Numbered from the stretch's first letter, positions 52,429 through 61,087 are shown. The stretch is 64,000 nucleotides of DNA from Betaproteobacteria bacterium (GCA_028292405.1 JAQGMJ010000083.1:84676-148675), one strand, 5' to 3'. Notes: generated from the sequence alone by a model not told the origin. Numbers and translations are program-made.

Positions 52429-53124
52429 ATGCGTTTTCCCCCGCTTCCGCCGGAAATGATTCCGCCCGAGGAGATCCAGCCGGATCTGCTGGCCGGCATC
52501 GACCATCACGCGCGGCGGGTCAAGGCGCTGTACAGGGCGCCCTCCGCCAAGGGCCTGTTGATCTGCGGGGTAGACGAGGCCGGGCGCGGCCCGCTGGCCG
52601 GGCCGGTCTATGCCGCCGCCGTCGTGCTGCACCCGAAAAAGCGCATCCGAGGCCTGGACGATTCGAAAAAACTCACCGCTGCCGTGCGCGAGCGCCTGGC
52701 GGTGAAAATCCAGACCGATGCCCTGGCCTTCGGCATCGCCTCCGCCTCGGTGGAAGAAATCGACGTCATGAACATTTTCAACGCCAGCATGCTCGCCATG
52801 CGCCGCGCGGTGGAAAAACTGCTGGTCACGCCCGACGAGGTATGGGTCGACGGCGGCTTCGTACCCCTGGTGCCCTATACCGCGCGCGCCATCATCAAAG
52901 GCGACGCCCTGGTGTCGGCGATTTCCGCCGCTTCCATCCTCGCCAAGTCGGCGCGCGACCGCGAGCTGGTGAGCCTGTCGCGCACCTACCCCAACTATGC
53001 CTTCGAGCAGCACAAGGGTTACGCCACCCAGCTGCACCTGGAGATGATCCGCATGCACGGCGCCTGCCCGGCGCATCGCCGCAGCTTCGCGCCGGTCAAG
53101 CACATTCTCGGCGAACTGCTTTGA
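52429..53124 (+). CDS. rnhB: Ribonuclease HII
   Basis: Cuts RNA in RNA-DNA hybrids, including single ribonucleotides. It has 231 residues from the ATG at 52429. The metal-binding motif ICGVDEAGRGPLAGPVYAAAVVL and LDDSKKLTAAVRERL are complete, as are DGGFVPLVP and KGDALVSAISAASILAKSARDREL. There is an unusual ~40-residue N-terminal extension before the catalytic motif. The stop overlaps the TTG start of the next gene. Confidence 0.95.
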   Translation: MRFPPLPPEMIPPEEIQPDLLAGIDHHARRVKALYRAPSAKGLLICGVDEAGRGPLAGPVYAAAVVLHPKKRIRGLDDSKKLTAAVRERLAVKIQTDALAFGIASASVEEIDVMNIFNASMLAMRRAVEKLLVTPDEVWVDGGFVPLVPYTARAIIKGDALVSAISAASILAKSARDRELVSLSRTYPNYAFEQHKGYATQLHLEMIRMHGACPAHRRSFAPVKHILGELL

Positions 53125-53600
53125 GCTACCGGCTGCTGTTGCTGGCTCACCTGCTGGGCGTGATCGTCTGGGTCGGCGGCATGTTCTTCGCCCACATGGC
53201 GCTGCGCCCCGCGGTGGCCGAAACCCTGCAGCCGCCCGAACGCATGCGCCTGATGGCTGCCGTGCTCGGGCGCTTTTTCACCTGGGTCGAATGGTCCATC
53301 GTGCTGATCCTGGGTTCAGGCATCGTCATGATGGGCATACTCGGCGGGGCGCGCGGCATGTTTGCCGTGCCGGCCTACATCCATGCGATGTTCGGCATCG
53401 GCATTGTGATGATGGCTTTGTTCGGCCACATCCGCTTCGCCGCCTACAGGCGTTTTTCCAAAGCTGTCGCTGCAGCCGACTGGCCTGCCGCCGCGCCCGC
53501 CCTCGGCCAGATCCGCCTGCTGGTGGCGATCAACCTCGGCCTCGGCCTGCTGGTGGTGGTGATTGCCGCCGCCGAACCGGGTATCGCTTCTCTGGTGTAG
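53121..53600 (+). CDS. CopD-family-like integral membrane protein
   Basis: A 159-residue protein with four predicted membrane helices. SYRLLLLAHLLGVIVWVGGMFFAHMALRPA is the usual first helix of CopD/YkoY-like proteins, and GIGIVMMALFGHIRFAAYRRF is a later one. The start is a TTG overlapping the rnhB stop (TTGA), so translation is coupled. The function is unknown; a copper role is not supported beyond distant similarity. Confidence 0.75.
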   Translation: MSYRLLLLAHLLGVIVWVGGMFFAHMALRPAVAETLQPPERMRLMAAVLGRFFTWVEWSIVLILGSGIVMMGILGGARGMFAVPAYIHAMFGIGIVMMALFGHIRFAAYRRFSKAVAAADWPAAAPALGQIRLLVAINLGLGLLVVVIAAAEPGIASLV

Positions 53601-53702
53601 GCTTCGTCCTTACGGGAATACCGCAGCCGGCCCGTGCCTGGCGCCCCGGAATAATCACTTTGGGCTATATGCCCTGAGTGGAGCGTGTTTTACCATGGGA
53701 CG

Positions 53703-55412
53703 ATGGGAATGAGTCTGGAGTCTGGAGGGCTGGGCACCGCGGGCCGGGTGGGCCGCGCTGCCGAAGTCCCGCGCGCGTCGCCACACCCGGCGCGATTGAG
53801 CATGGAAGAGGCGCAGACCCTGCGCATCCGGCGTTTTTTTCTTGCCGTCGGCACTTCCATGTTCGCCCTCGGCATGTTCTTCGCCTGCTATCTGGCGGGC
53901 CTGATTTCCGCGGGCGTGCTGTTGAACGCGATAGCCATGACCCTGGCCTGCGCGGCCGTCTTCTACGTCGCCTTTCGCAGCAACTTCAACCTGCGCTTCG
54001 CCGAGCCCACGCTGTTGCTGCCGCAGGCGGCCTGCGCGATCGCCGTCAGCAGCTACGTGATGGCCTATGCCGGACCGGGGCGGCCGCTGCTGATGCTGCT
54101 CTATTTCGCCGCCCTGATGTTCTACGCCTTCCGCTTTTCGCGCAGCGACTTCGCGGTGCTCTGCATCTACACCCTGGCCTGCTACGCGCTCTCGGTGTGG
54201 GCCGCCCGCTATGTCGACCCGCAGCGCTCCAACTCCACCATCGACCTGCTGCAGGGTGTTTTCCTGCTGATCGCGCTGCCCTGGACCGGCTGGTTCGCCT
54301 ACTACCTCTCCGGCCTGCGGCGGCGCATCCGCACCAGCGAGGCGCTATACCGCTCGATTTGGGACACCTCGATCGATGCCGTATTGATCCTCGACGACCG
54401 CGGCCACATCCGCTTCGCCAACCCGTCGGCGGCGGCCCTGTTTGGCCACAGCATGACCCAGCTGATCGGCACGGAGTTCTCCGCCCTGCAGCCGGAAGAG
54501 CGCCGCGAAGAGCTGCGCCGGGAAATCGCCCGCTACTGGCTCGACGGCAGCACCAACCGCAACTGGCCGCGCTTCGAGGACGCCATCCTCACCCGCGACG
54601 GCCGCGAGGTACCGGTGGAAGCGGCGCTGGCCGAACTGGGAGGGCAGGGCGGCACCGGCCTGCTCGACGGCGAGCGGCGCATGGTGCTGTTCATGCGCAA
54701 CATCTCGCGGCGGCGCGCGCTGGAAACCATCAAGGACGATTTCATCAGCACCGTCAGCCACGAGTTCCGCACCCCGCTGATGAGCGTGATCGGCGCGGTC
54801 GAGGCCCTGCAGGCGGGCGACGGCGGCCTGCTGCCGGAAACCGCGCGCGCGCTGATCGGCATGGCGGCGCAGTCCGCCGACCGCCTGCACCAACTGATCG
54901 ATACCATCCTGAGCCTGCAGAAGATCGAGTCCGGCGGCATCAGCTTCATGCCCGAGGCGGTGGCCGCCTCCGCCCTGATCGAAAAGGCCCTGCAAAGCGA
55001 GCAGGGCGCCGCCGGCCTGCAGCACAAGCGCCTCGTGCTGGCCGATCTCGCCGCCGGCGCGCGTGTCGAGGCCGACGCGCGCTGGGTGCACAAGGTGCTG
55101 GTGCACCTGATCGACAACGCGCTCAAATTCTCCCCCCCGCAGACCACCATCACCATGAGCGCCGAGCGCGCCGACGCGGTGGTACGCTTCATGGTCAGCG
55201 ACCAGGGCAGCGGCGTGCCGCCGCAGTTCGCCGGCCGCATCTTCACCAAGTTCGCCCAGGCTGACACTTCGCACACCCGCTTGCAGGGCGGCGCCGGCCT
55301 CGGCCTGTCGTTCTGCAAATCGATCGTCGAAGGCTGCGGCGGGCGCATCGGTTATCACAACAACGTCGAGCGCGGCGCCACCTTCTGGTTTGAACTGCCG
55401 CAGGCCCGCTAG
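53703..55412 (+). CDS. Membrane sensor histidine kinase with PAS domain
   Basis: A 569-residue kinase (start at 53703 or 53709). After ~35 cytoplasmic residues come about six membrane helices (~40-205), with no large periplasmic loop. A PAS domain follows (~215-335, SIWDTSIDAVLILDDRGHIRFANPSAAALFGH). The HisKA domain has the phosphorylated His353 in STVSHEFRTPLMSVIGAVEAL. The ATPase domain has HLIDNALKFSPP, SDQGSGVPPQFAGRIFTKFAQAD and GAGLGLSFCKSIVEGCGG. No response regulator lies nearby, so it is an orphan kinase with unknown signal. Confidence 0.92.
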   Translation: MGMSLESGGLGTAGRVGRAAEVPRASPHPARLSMEEAQTLRIRRFFLAVGTSMFALGMFFACYLAGLISAGVLLNAIAMTLACAAVFYVAFRSNFNLRFAEPTLLLPQAACAIAVSSYVMAYAGPGRPLLMLLYFAALMFYAFRFSRSDFAVLCIYTLACYALSVWAARYVDPQRSNSTIDLLQGVFLLIALPWTGWFAYYLSGLRRRIRTSEALYRSIWDTSIDAVLILDDRGHIRFANPSAAALFGHSMTQLIGTEFSALQPEERREELRREIARYWLDGSTNRNWPRFEDAILTRDGREVPVEAALAELGGQGGTGLLDGERRMVLFMRNISRRRALETIKDDFISTVSHEFRTPLMSVIGAVEALQAGDGGLLPETARALIGMAAQSADRLHQLIDTILSLQKIESGGISFMPEAVAASALIEKALQSEQGAAGLQHKRLVLADLAAGARVEADARWVHKVLVHLIDNALKFSPPQTTITMSAERADAVVRFMVSDQGSGVPPQFAGRIFTKFAQADTSHTRLQGGAGLGLSFCKSIVEGCGGRIGYHNNVERGATFWFELPQAR

Positions 55413-55424
55413 CCCGCCCGGAGC

Positions 55425-56414
55425 CTAGGCGCCCAGGCGGGTTTCGGTCCAGGTGCCAGTGTCGGCCAGGAACGGTGATTCGACCGCGCTGCCGAAATGC
55501 AGCGGCAACACCCCAACGCTGCGCTGCATTTCGCGCACCTTGAAACGCAACAGGTGCTCGGCGCCTTCGAAGGCCTCGACTTCCGGGCCGTCCCACACTA
55601 CCTGCGCATCCACCGCCAGGTAAAGCAGGTCGGCGGCATCGAAATCCATCAGCAGCAGGCCCGCGCGCGGGTTCACCAGCAGGTTGCCGATGGTGTTGAA
55701 AAACTGGTTGCCGTTGAAGTCGGGCACCGTCAGCGTGCCGTCTTCATCGACGCGCACAAAGCCCGGCCGGCCACCGCGGTGCGAGACGTCCGCGCCGCCG
55801 CTGCGCCCGCGGTCCGCGCCGGCGCCGGGAAAAGTGGTGGCGATGAAAAACGTATCGGCGCGCAGCAGCATCTCGCGGCCGCGCGCATCCAGCTTGCTGT
55901 CGCGCACGATGGTCCCCGCAGGCGGCATCCCGCCCAGATACGCCGGCCGGCGCGCCTGGATATACCTCGGGCAATTGCCGAAGCTTTGCACCACGCGCAC
56001 GCCGAACGCATCCTCTTCCACCTGCTCGACGATGCCGTTCATCCGGTTGCGCCGCCGCGTGTGCGGCTCTATCCCCAGCAGGCCGACGGCGGCATCGGCG
56101 CGCAGATTGTGCGCCAGCGGGTCGCCTTGCAGCGGCGCGGCGGCAATGCGCAAATGCTGCGGGTCGGGCGAGCTGATAAAGCCCGGCGTGCCCGCCAGCA
56201 CGCTGGCCCAGGGCTGGCCCGCCTCGTCGAGGCTGCCGACGATCAGAAACGGCAACTGGGTGAAAAAGTCCCGATGCTGCTCCGGCATATACGGCCGCAT
56301 CACGCGCGCGCCTATGCCTTCCATCATCTCGCGCACGCCGGCGCGCTCCTGCGCCGCGCGCTCGCCTGCGTGCCAGGGGCTGGCGCGGTCCGGGTCGAAG
56401 GCAAGGGTGGTCAT
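55425..56414 (-). CDS. Pyridoxamine 5'-phosphate oxidase-family flavoprotein
   Basis: A 329-residue protein with a split-barrel FMN-binding fold. It starts MTTLAFDPDRASPWHAGERAAQERAGVREMMEGIGARVMRPYMPEQHRDFF. Two PPOX-like halves are visible: FLIVGSLDEAGQPWASVLAGTPGFISSPD, and later FVRVDEDGTLTVPDFNGNQFFNTIGNLLVNPRAGLLLMDF. Family members of this double-domain type are often annotated as pyridoxamine 5'-phosphate oxidase; the substrate is unknown. It lies 31 nt after the GST gene, likely the same operon. Confidence 0.85.
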   Translation of the reverse strand: MTTLAFDPDRASPWHAGERAAQERAGVREMMEGIGARVMRPYMPEQHRDFFTQLPFLIVGSLDEAGQPWASVLAGTPGFISSPDPQHLRIAAAPLQGDPLAHNLRADAAVGLLGIEPHTRRRNRMNGIVEQVEEDAFGVRVVQSFGNCPRYIQARRPAYLGGMPPAGTIVRDSKLDARGREMLLRADTFFIATTFPGAGADRGRSGGADVSHRGGRPGFVRVDEDGTLTVPDFNGNQFFNTIGNLLVNPRAGLLLMDFDAADLLYLAVDAQVVWDGPEVEAFEGAEHLLRFKVREMQRSVGVLPLHFGSAVESPFLADTGTWTETRLGA

Positions 56415-56445
56415 GGCGTGCTCCTTTTCAGTTGAGATGCGGCTC

Positions 56446-57084
56446 TTAGGCGGCCAGCCCGATCGGCGTCTTTTTCATGCCGACGAAGCCGGGCAGGGCT
56501 TCGATGCGTCCGAGCCAGGCGCGGATATTCGGATAAGGCTGCAGCGACACATTGCCTTCCGGTGCATGCGCGATGTAGGTGTAGTTCGCAATGTCGGCGA
56601 TGGTCGGCGTGTTGCCGGCGAGGTAAGGCGCCTGTTGCAGTTCCCCTTCCATCACCGCGAACAGCGTATTTGCACGCGTGCATACCTCTTCCGCGTTGAA
56701 CGGCGCCTTGAACACGGTGATCAGCCGCGCCGCCGCCGGGCCGAAAGCCACCTGGCCCGCCGCCACCGAAAGCCAGCGCTGCACGCACGCCGCTCCGACC
56801 GGGTCTCGCGGCAGCCAACCCGCATCGCCATAGCGCGTGGCCAGGTACACCAGGATGGCGTTGGAGTCGGCCAGCACCACATCGCCGTCCTCGATCACCG
56901 GAATCTGGCCAAAGCGGTTCAGCGCCAGGAAGGCCGGCTGTTTGTGCGCCTTGTTCGCCAAATCCACCGTCAGGTTCTCGAAGGGCAGGCCGAGCAGGCT
57001 CAAGAACAGTTCCACCCGATGCGAGTGGCCGGAAAGCGGAAAGCCATGCAATTTGATCGGCTGGGCAGGGCGGGCGGTGGTCAT
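56446..57084 (-). CDS. Glutathione S-transferase
   Basis: A 212-residue GST. The thioredoxin-like N-domain is KLHGFPLSGHSHRVELFLSLLGLPFE, with the Ser-rich catalytic position and NRFGQIPVIEDGDVVLADSNAILVYL, which binds the gamma-glutamyl part. An all-alpha C-domain follows. The ATG at 57084 has GGAGGA upstream, so the longer frame to 57141 is rejected. It diverges from a LysR-type gene 120 nt away, its probable regulator. Confidence 0.92.
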   Translation of the reverse strand: MTTARPAQPIKLHGFPLSGHSHRVELFLSLLGLPFENLTVDLANKAHKQPAFLALNRFGQIPVIEDGDVVLADSNAILVYLATRYGDAGWLPRDPVGAACVQRWLSVAAGQVAFGPAAARLITVFKAPFNAEEVCTRANTLFAVMEGELQQAPYLAGNTPTIADIANYTYIAHAPEGNVSLQPYPNIRAWLGRIEALPGFVGMKKTPIGLAA

Positions 57085-57170
57085 GTGAAGGTCCTCCGGG
57101 AGGGTTGGTTGTGATTCGATAGCTCCATTATGGGTACTCATATTTATGCAATAAATGGTGTATTCAACAA

Positions 57171-57198
57171 TTGACTACTCCACTAATTGGATTAATAT
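57171..57198 (+). promoter_or_regulatory. Putative promoter of the LysR gene
   Basis: TTGACT (57171-57176) and TAATAT (57193-57198) are 16 bp apart in the AT-rich divergent region. The predicted transcription start falls at about 57205, on the LysR ATG itself, which has no ribosome-binding site. The same stretch holds AATTG...CAATT-like half-sites that LysR proteins may bind. Confidence 0.5.
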
Positions 57199-57204
57199 TC
57201 CCGG

Positions 57205-58095
57205 ATGGACAAGCTCAAGGCGATGCAGACCTTCGCGCGGATTGCCGAGGCCGGGAGTCTCACTGCCGCCGCGGCCGAACTCGGCTCCTCGCTGCCGGCC
57301 GTGGTGCGCTCGCTCGCCGCGCTCGAAGCGCAATTGGGCGTGCGCCTGATCAATCGCACCACCCGCCGCCTTTCGCTCACTGAAGAGGGCCGGCACTATC
57401 TGGACACCTGCCGCCAGGTGCTCTCCGCGGTGGAGGAGGGCGAGAGCGCCCTGACGGCCGAAGCCGCCGAGCCAGCCGGCCAGCTGTCGATCACCGCGCC
57501 GGTGCTGTTCGGCCAGATGCACGTTGCTCCCGCCGTCACCCGCTTCGTCCAGCGCTACGACAAGATGCGCTGCAGCGTGCAGCTATACGACCGCGTGGTC
57601 GACCTGCTCGAAGAAGGCATCGACGTCGGCATCCGCATCGGCACGCTTACCGATTCGAGCCTGGTGGCGCAGCAGATCGGCAGCCTGCGCCGTGTCACCG
57701 TCGCCAGCCCCGCCTACCTGCGGCGCCACGGCACGCCCAAACACCCGCGCGAGCTGCAGGCACGCAACTGCGTGCGCTTCATCACCAAGGTTAGCCCCGG
57801 CTGGACCTATTACGAAAACGGCGCGCCCTTCGTCGTCCCCGTCGGCGGCAACCTTGATTTCAATCAGGCCGCCCCCGCCGTCCAGGCTTGCGTGGAAGGC
57901 CTCGGCCTGGGCAACTTTCTCTCCTACCAGCCGGCCTCCTTCGTGCGCGACAAGCAATTAAGAATCGTGCTCCAGGAGTTCGAGCCGCCGCCGCGCCCCA
58001 TCAGCGTGGTCTATCCCCATGCCCGCCTGCTGCCGACGCGCACCAAGGTGTTCATCGAGTGGATGAAGCAGGAGTTCCGGCACTTCAAACCTTGA
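57205..58095 (+). CDS. LysR-family transcriptional regulator
   Basis: A 296-residue regulator. The N-terminal winged HTH is MDKLKAMQTFARIAEAGSLTAAAAELGSSLPAVVRSLAALEAQLGVRLINRTTRRLSLTEEG; the rest is a type 2 periplasmic-binding fold effector domain (SITAPVLFGQMHVAPAVTRF...). It looks like the CrgA/DsdC-type subgroup common beside oxidoreductase and GST genes. It diverges from the GST-PPOX pair. Its last 11 nt overlap the 3' end of the convergent binding-protein gene. Confidence 0.93.
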   Translation: MDKLKAMQTFARIAEAGSLTAAAAELGSSLPAVVRSLAALEAQLGVRLINRTTRRLSLTEEGRHYLDTCRQVLSAVEEGESALTAEAAEPAGQLSITAPVLFGQMHVAPAVTRFVQRYDKMRCSVQLYDRVVDLLEEGIDVGIRIGTLTDSSLVAQQIGSLRRVTVASPAYLRRHGTPKHPRELQARNCVRFITKVSPGWTYYENGAPFVVPVGGNLDFNQAAPAVQACVEGLGLGNFLSYQPASFVRDKQLRIVLQEFEPPPRPISVVYPHARLLPTRTKVFIEWMKQEFRHFKP

Positions 58096-59146
58096 GGCGC
58101 GATGCCTGGACGGCGCGCAACTCCGCCGCCGGCAAATAGCCGCCCTCGATCAGCACCGCAAGCTGTTCCACCTTCACGCCCGGCAGCAGGAACCCCGCGG
58201 TGCGCTCGAAGCGCGCGCGGTCGATGGTGCCCATGCCGTTCTTTTTCACGTTGGCGGTGACGATCTGCTGATCGCGAATCCACTCCAGGCGCTCACTCTC
58301 CAGCGCCATGTCGGCCTTCGGGTTCGCCGCCGCCAGCACCGCCAGCAAGGCCGCCGGTCGATGCAGCGCCGTCTGCCAGCCGCGCGCACTGGCGCGCAAC
58401 AGGCCGGCGATCTGCGCCTTTTTCTCGATCAGCGCCTTGCGCGAAACAATGATGCCATTGGAGTACAGCGGCAGCCCGGCGTCGGCATAGTGCAAAAAGC
58501 CCACGGCGTCGCGCCGCGCGCCCATGTGCACCAGCTTGTAGAGGATGGTCGAGTCGAAGCCGATGGCGCCATCGACCTTGCGCTCGTGCATCACCTCCTC
58601 GCGCTCCTCCAGGCCTACCTCGAGTATCTTCACGCTCTTCGGGTCCAGCTTGTTGGCGCGGCAAAACGCCGGGAACAACTGGTAGGCGCCGTCGCCCACG
58701 GTGGCGGCCAGGGTCTTGCCGCGCAGGTCGGCCACCGTGCGCACGCCGCTGGACTTCCAGGTGACGATGGCCGCCGGCGAACGGTCGAAGATCGAATAGA
58801 GCAGATGCGGCGCGCTTTCCGGATGCTCCGCCGCAAAGCGTGTCACCACCGAGAAATCGGCGTAGCCGAAATCGCATTCGTTGCTGGCGACGCGGCGGAT
58901 CGCATCGACCACATTTTTCGACAGCGACAAATCCACCGCCAGGCCCTCGGCGGCGAACCAGCCGCGCTCGCGCGCGAGCAAAAACGGTGCGTTCGACGCA
59001 TCGTAGGGCCCGCGGTTGAGCGCGAACTTGACCGGTACATCGGCGCGCGCCGCGAACGCGGGCAGTGCGCCCAATGCAGTGGTGGACAAGCCCTTGAGAA
59101 AGCGGCGGCGCAGCGATGTGGCATGCGCGGCTGGCGTGATTTGCAT
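58085..59146 (-). CDS. NMT1/SsuA-type substrate-binding protein with Tat signal
   Basis: A 353-residue periplasmic binding protein of the NMT1/THI5/SsuA group that feeds ABC importers for sulfonates, taurine or pyrimidine precursors. The twin-arginine signal SLRRRFLKGLSTTALGALPAFAARA (RRRFLK at 13-18) points to Tat export. The body has NAPFLLARERGWFAAEGLAVDL, TVADLRGKTLAATVGDGAYQLFPAF and YADAGLPLYSNGIIVSRKALIEK. No permease or ATPase gene is adjacent, so the ligand is undetermined. Confidence 0.9.
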   Translation of the reverse strand: MQITPAAHATSLRRRFLKGLSTTALGALPAFAARADVPVKFALNRGPYDASNAPFLLARERGWFAAEGLAVDLSLSKNVVDAIRRVASNECDFGYADFSVVTRFAAEHPESAPHLLYSIFDRSPAAIVTWKSSGVRTVADLRGKTLAATVGDGAYQLFPAFCRANKLDPKSVKILEVGLEEREEVMHERKVDGAIGFDSTILYKLVHMGARRDAVGFLHYADAGLPLYSNGIIVSRKALIEKKAQIAGLLRASARGWQTALHRPAALLAVLAAANPKADMALESERLEWIRDQQIVTANVKKNGMGTIDRARFERTAGFLLPGVKVEQLAVLIEGGYLPAAELRAVQASRLKV

Positions 59147-59390
59147 CCTGTTCTCCTCCCGCCCCGTATTTACGGCGCAGTCTTGATTATGGGTTTTCAG
59201 CCGCGCATGCTACACCGCTTCGCCGCTCCGTTGCAGCATCGTGCAATTGGCCCTGAGCGCGCCATGTCCATACGCCTGACTGGCGCGGAATTTGCGCCAT
59301 TGAAATCTCCAGCCGTGGCCCCAAGCTCCGAACACGAACTTGTCACGTAAGCTTCCAATACTCCGTTCCACCGCAAATAAAAAGGCCGCC

Positions 59391-60464
59391 ATGCTATTCG
59401 ATCCTTATTCCTCCCCTTCCCTGAAACTGAAAAACCGTTTTGTCATGTCGCCGATGACCCGCAGCCGCGCCGTCGTCGCCAATGTGCCCAATGCCCTGAT
59501 GGCCGAGTATTACGGCCAGCGCGCCGGCGCCGGGCTGATCGTCACCGAAGGCACTTCACCTTCGTCCAACGGTCTCGGCTATCCGCGCATCCCCGGCATC
59601 TACAGCCAGGAACAGGCGCAGGGCTGGAAACTCGTCACCGATGCGGTGCATGCCAAGGGCGGCAAGATTTTCATCCAGTTCATGCACACCGGCCGCGTCA
59701 CCCACATCGCCAACCTGCCGGCCGGCGCCGAAGTCGTCGGTCCCGGTGATGCCACGCTGGACGGCGAGATGTACACCGACTCCAAAGGCATGCAGCCCTA
59801 CAGCAAGCCGCGCGCGATGACCCAGGCCGACATCGACCACGCCGTCGCCGAACACGTGCAGGCCGCCAAACTGGCGGTCGAAGCCGGCTTCGACGGCATC
59901 GAATTGCATGCCGCCAATGGCTACCTGATCGAGCAATTTCTCAACGCCAACGTCAACCAGCGTACCGACGGCTACGGCGGCAGCATCGAGGCGCGCAACC
60001 GCTTCGCCCTCGAAGTTGCGCGCGCCACTGTCGCCGCCATCGGCGCCGACAAGGTCGGCATCCGCCTCTCGCCATACGGCGTGTTCAACAGCACCGGCAA
60101 CTACCCGGAACAGGAAGCGCAATACGTCGCCCTGGTGCAGCAACTCTCCGACCTCAAGCTGGCCTACCTGCACGTGCTCGACCACTCCGCAATGGGCGCG
60201 CCTCCGGTACCCGCCGAATTCAAGGCCAAGCTGCGCGCCACCTTCAAGGGCACCTTCATCCTCGCCGGCGGCTTCGACGCCGCCACGGCGGAAAAAGCGC
60301 TGCAGGACAAGCAGGCCGACCTGATCGCCTTCGGCCGTCCCTTCCTCGCCAACCCGGACCTGGTCGAGCGCTACCGCAAGGGCGCGGCGCTCAACGCGCC
60401 GGACATGGACAGCTTCTACACCCCGGGCGAGAAGGGTTACACCGACTACCCGGCGCTGGCCTGA
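59391..60464 (+). CDS. Old Yellow Enzyme-family alkene reductase (NemA-like)
   Basis: A 357-residue FMN-dependent ene-reductase acting on activated alkenes such as N-ethylmaleimide or nitro compounds. The start MLFDPYSSPSLKLKNRFVMSPMTRSRA is typical. Flavin and substrate residues lie in VTEGTSPSSNGLGYPRIPGIYS, IFIQFMHTGRVTH, IELHAANGYLIEQFLNANVNQRTDGYGGSIEARNR and ILAGGFDAATAEKAL/FGRPFLANPDL. The ATG at 59391 fits; the upstream in-frame codons are not conserved. A triplicated terminator follows. Confidence 0.94.
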   Translation: MLFDPYSSPSLKLKNRFVMSPMTRSRAVVANVPNALMAEYYGQRAGAGLIVTEGTSPSSNGLGYPRIPGIYSQEQAQGWKLVTDAVHAKGGKIFIQFMHTGRVTHIANLPAGAEVVGPGDATLDGEMYTDSKGMQPYSKPRAMTQADIDHAVAEHVQAAKLAVEAGFDGIELHAANGYLIEQFLNANVNQRTDGYGGSIEARNRFALEVARATVAAIGADKVGIRLSPYGVFNSTGNYPEQEAQYVALVQQLSDLKLAYLHVLDHSAMGAPPVPAEFKAKLRATFKGTFILAGGFDAATAEKALQDKQADLIAFGRPFLANPDLVERYRKGAALNAPDMDSFYTPGEKGYTDYPALA

Positions 60465-60479
60465 GACTGACGCAAAACA

Positions 60480-60570
60480 AAAACCCGGCCTGGTGCCGGG
60501 TTTTTCATGGGGACCCGGCCTGGTGCCGGGTTTTTCATGGGGACCCAGCCTGGTGCCGGATTTATTTGTT
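60480..60570 (+). terminator. Triplicated 30-bp terminator repeat
   Basis: A terminator hairpin, stem CCCGGC/GCCGGG with loop CTGGT and a following TTTTT, is repeated three times with exact 30-bp period (60481-60510, 60511-60540, 60541-60570). The first two copies are nearly identical (GG for AA at the start). The third has lost stem and T-tract bases. It starts 17 nt after the ene-reductase stop. Confidence 0.85.
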
Positions 60571-60583
60571 CGCGACCCGGCCG

Positions 60584-61087
60584 TCAGGCATTGCCGACCA
60601 GTTTCAGGCGCACGCCGCAACCGCAATCCGCCGGTGCGCTTGCGTGCGCCGCATGCCGGTCCTGGTCCGACTCGATCAGCAACTGGTAGCGGGTTTCCGA
60701 GACACGCTGCTGCAGTACCGCCGCATAGCGCTCGCGCTGCAGCCACTCGATGATCAGCGAAGTGAACGTGATGATGCCGGTATAGACCAGGATGGTCGCC
60801 ACGTCGCGCTGCGTCAGCGCGTCGAAGCTGTAGAACGGCTTGCGGAAAAAGAACAGCGCCGCCGGCAGACTGATACCCAGCAGCGCCATCGAATGGAAAA
60901 AGCCGAACAGGTAGCTGATGAAAATGCAGTTGACGGCGAAAAACAGCATCGACATCGACTCATGCAGCACCGGGCCGAGCAAGGAACGCAATCCCAGCGC
61001 CAGCGCGAAACCCAGGGCGCAGGTCAGCAGCGGCTGCCGGCCCTCCGCCTGCCAGCGCCGGGCGTTTCTTAATTGGGAGCCAGCCAT
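60584..61087 (-). CDS. Small integral membrane protein, DUF4118-like
   Basis: A 167-residue protein with about four membrane helices (LLTCALGFALALGLRSLLGPVL, MLFFAVNCIFISYLFGFFHSMALLGISLPAALFFF and VATILVYTGIITFTSLIIEWL), then a short coiled-coil-like helix (RERYAAVLQQRVSETRYQLLIESD) and a Cys-containing tail. The helix pattern recalls the DUF4118 input module of KdpD-like kinases, but no kinase domain follows. The function is unknown. It ends just beyond the triplicated terminator of the convergent gene and starts 11 nt after the hydrolase gene. Confidence 0.7.
   Translation of the reverse strand: MAGSQLRNARRWQAEGRQPLLTCALGFALALGLRSLLGPVLHESMSMLFFAVNCIFISYLFGFFHSMALLGISLPAALFFFRKPFYSFDALTQRDVATILVYTGIITFTSLIIEWLQRERYAAVLQQRVSETRYQLLIESDQDRHAAHASAPADCGCGVRLKLVGNA

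Noticed and set aside
53601..53702. tRNA or small RNA before the sensor kinase
   Set aside because: No cloverleaf, anticodon arm or terminator pattern could be drawn; only a short ordinary gap is present.
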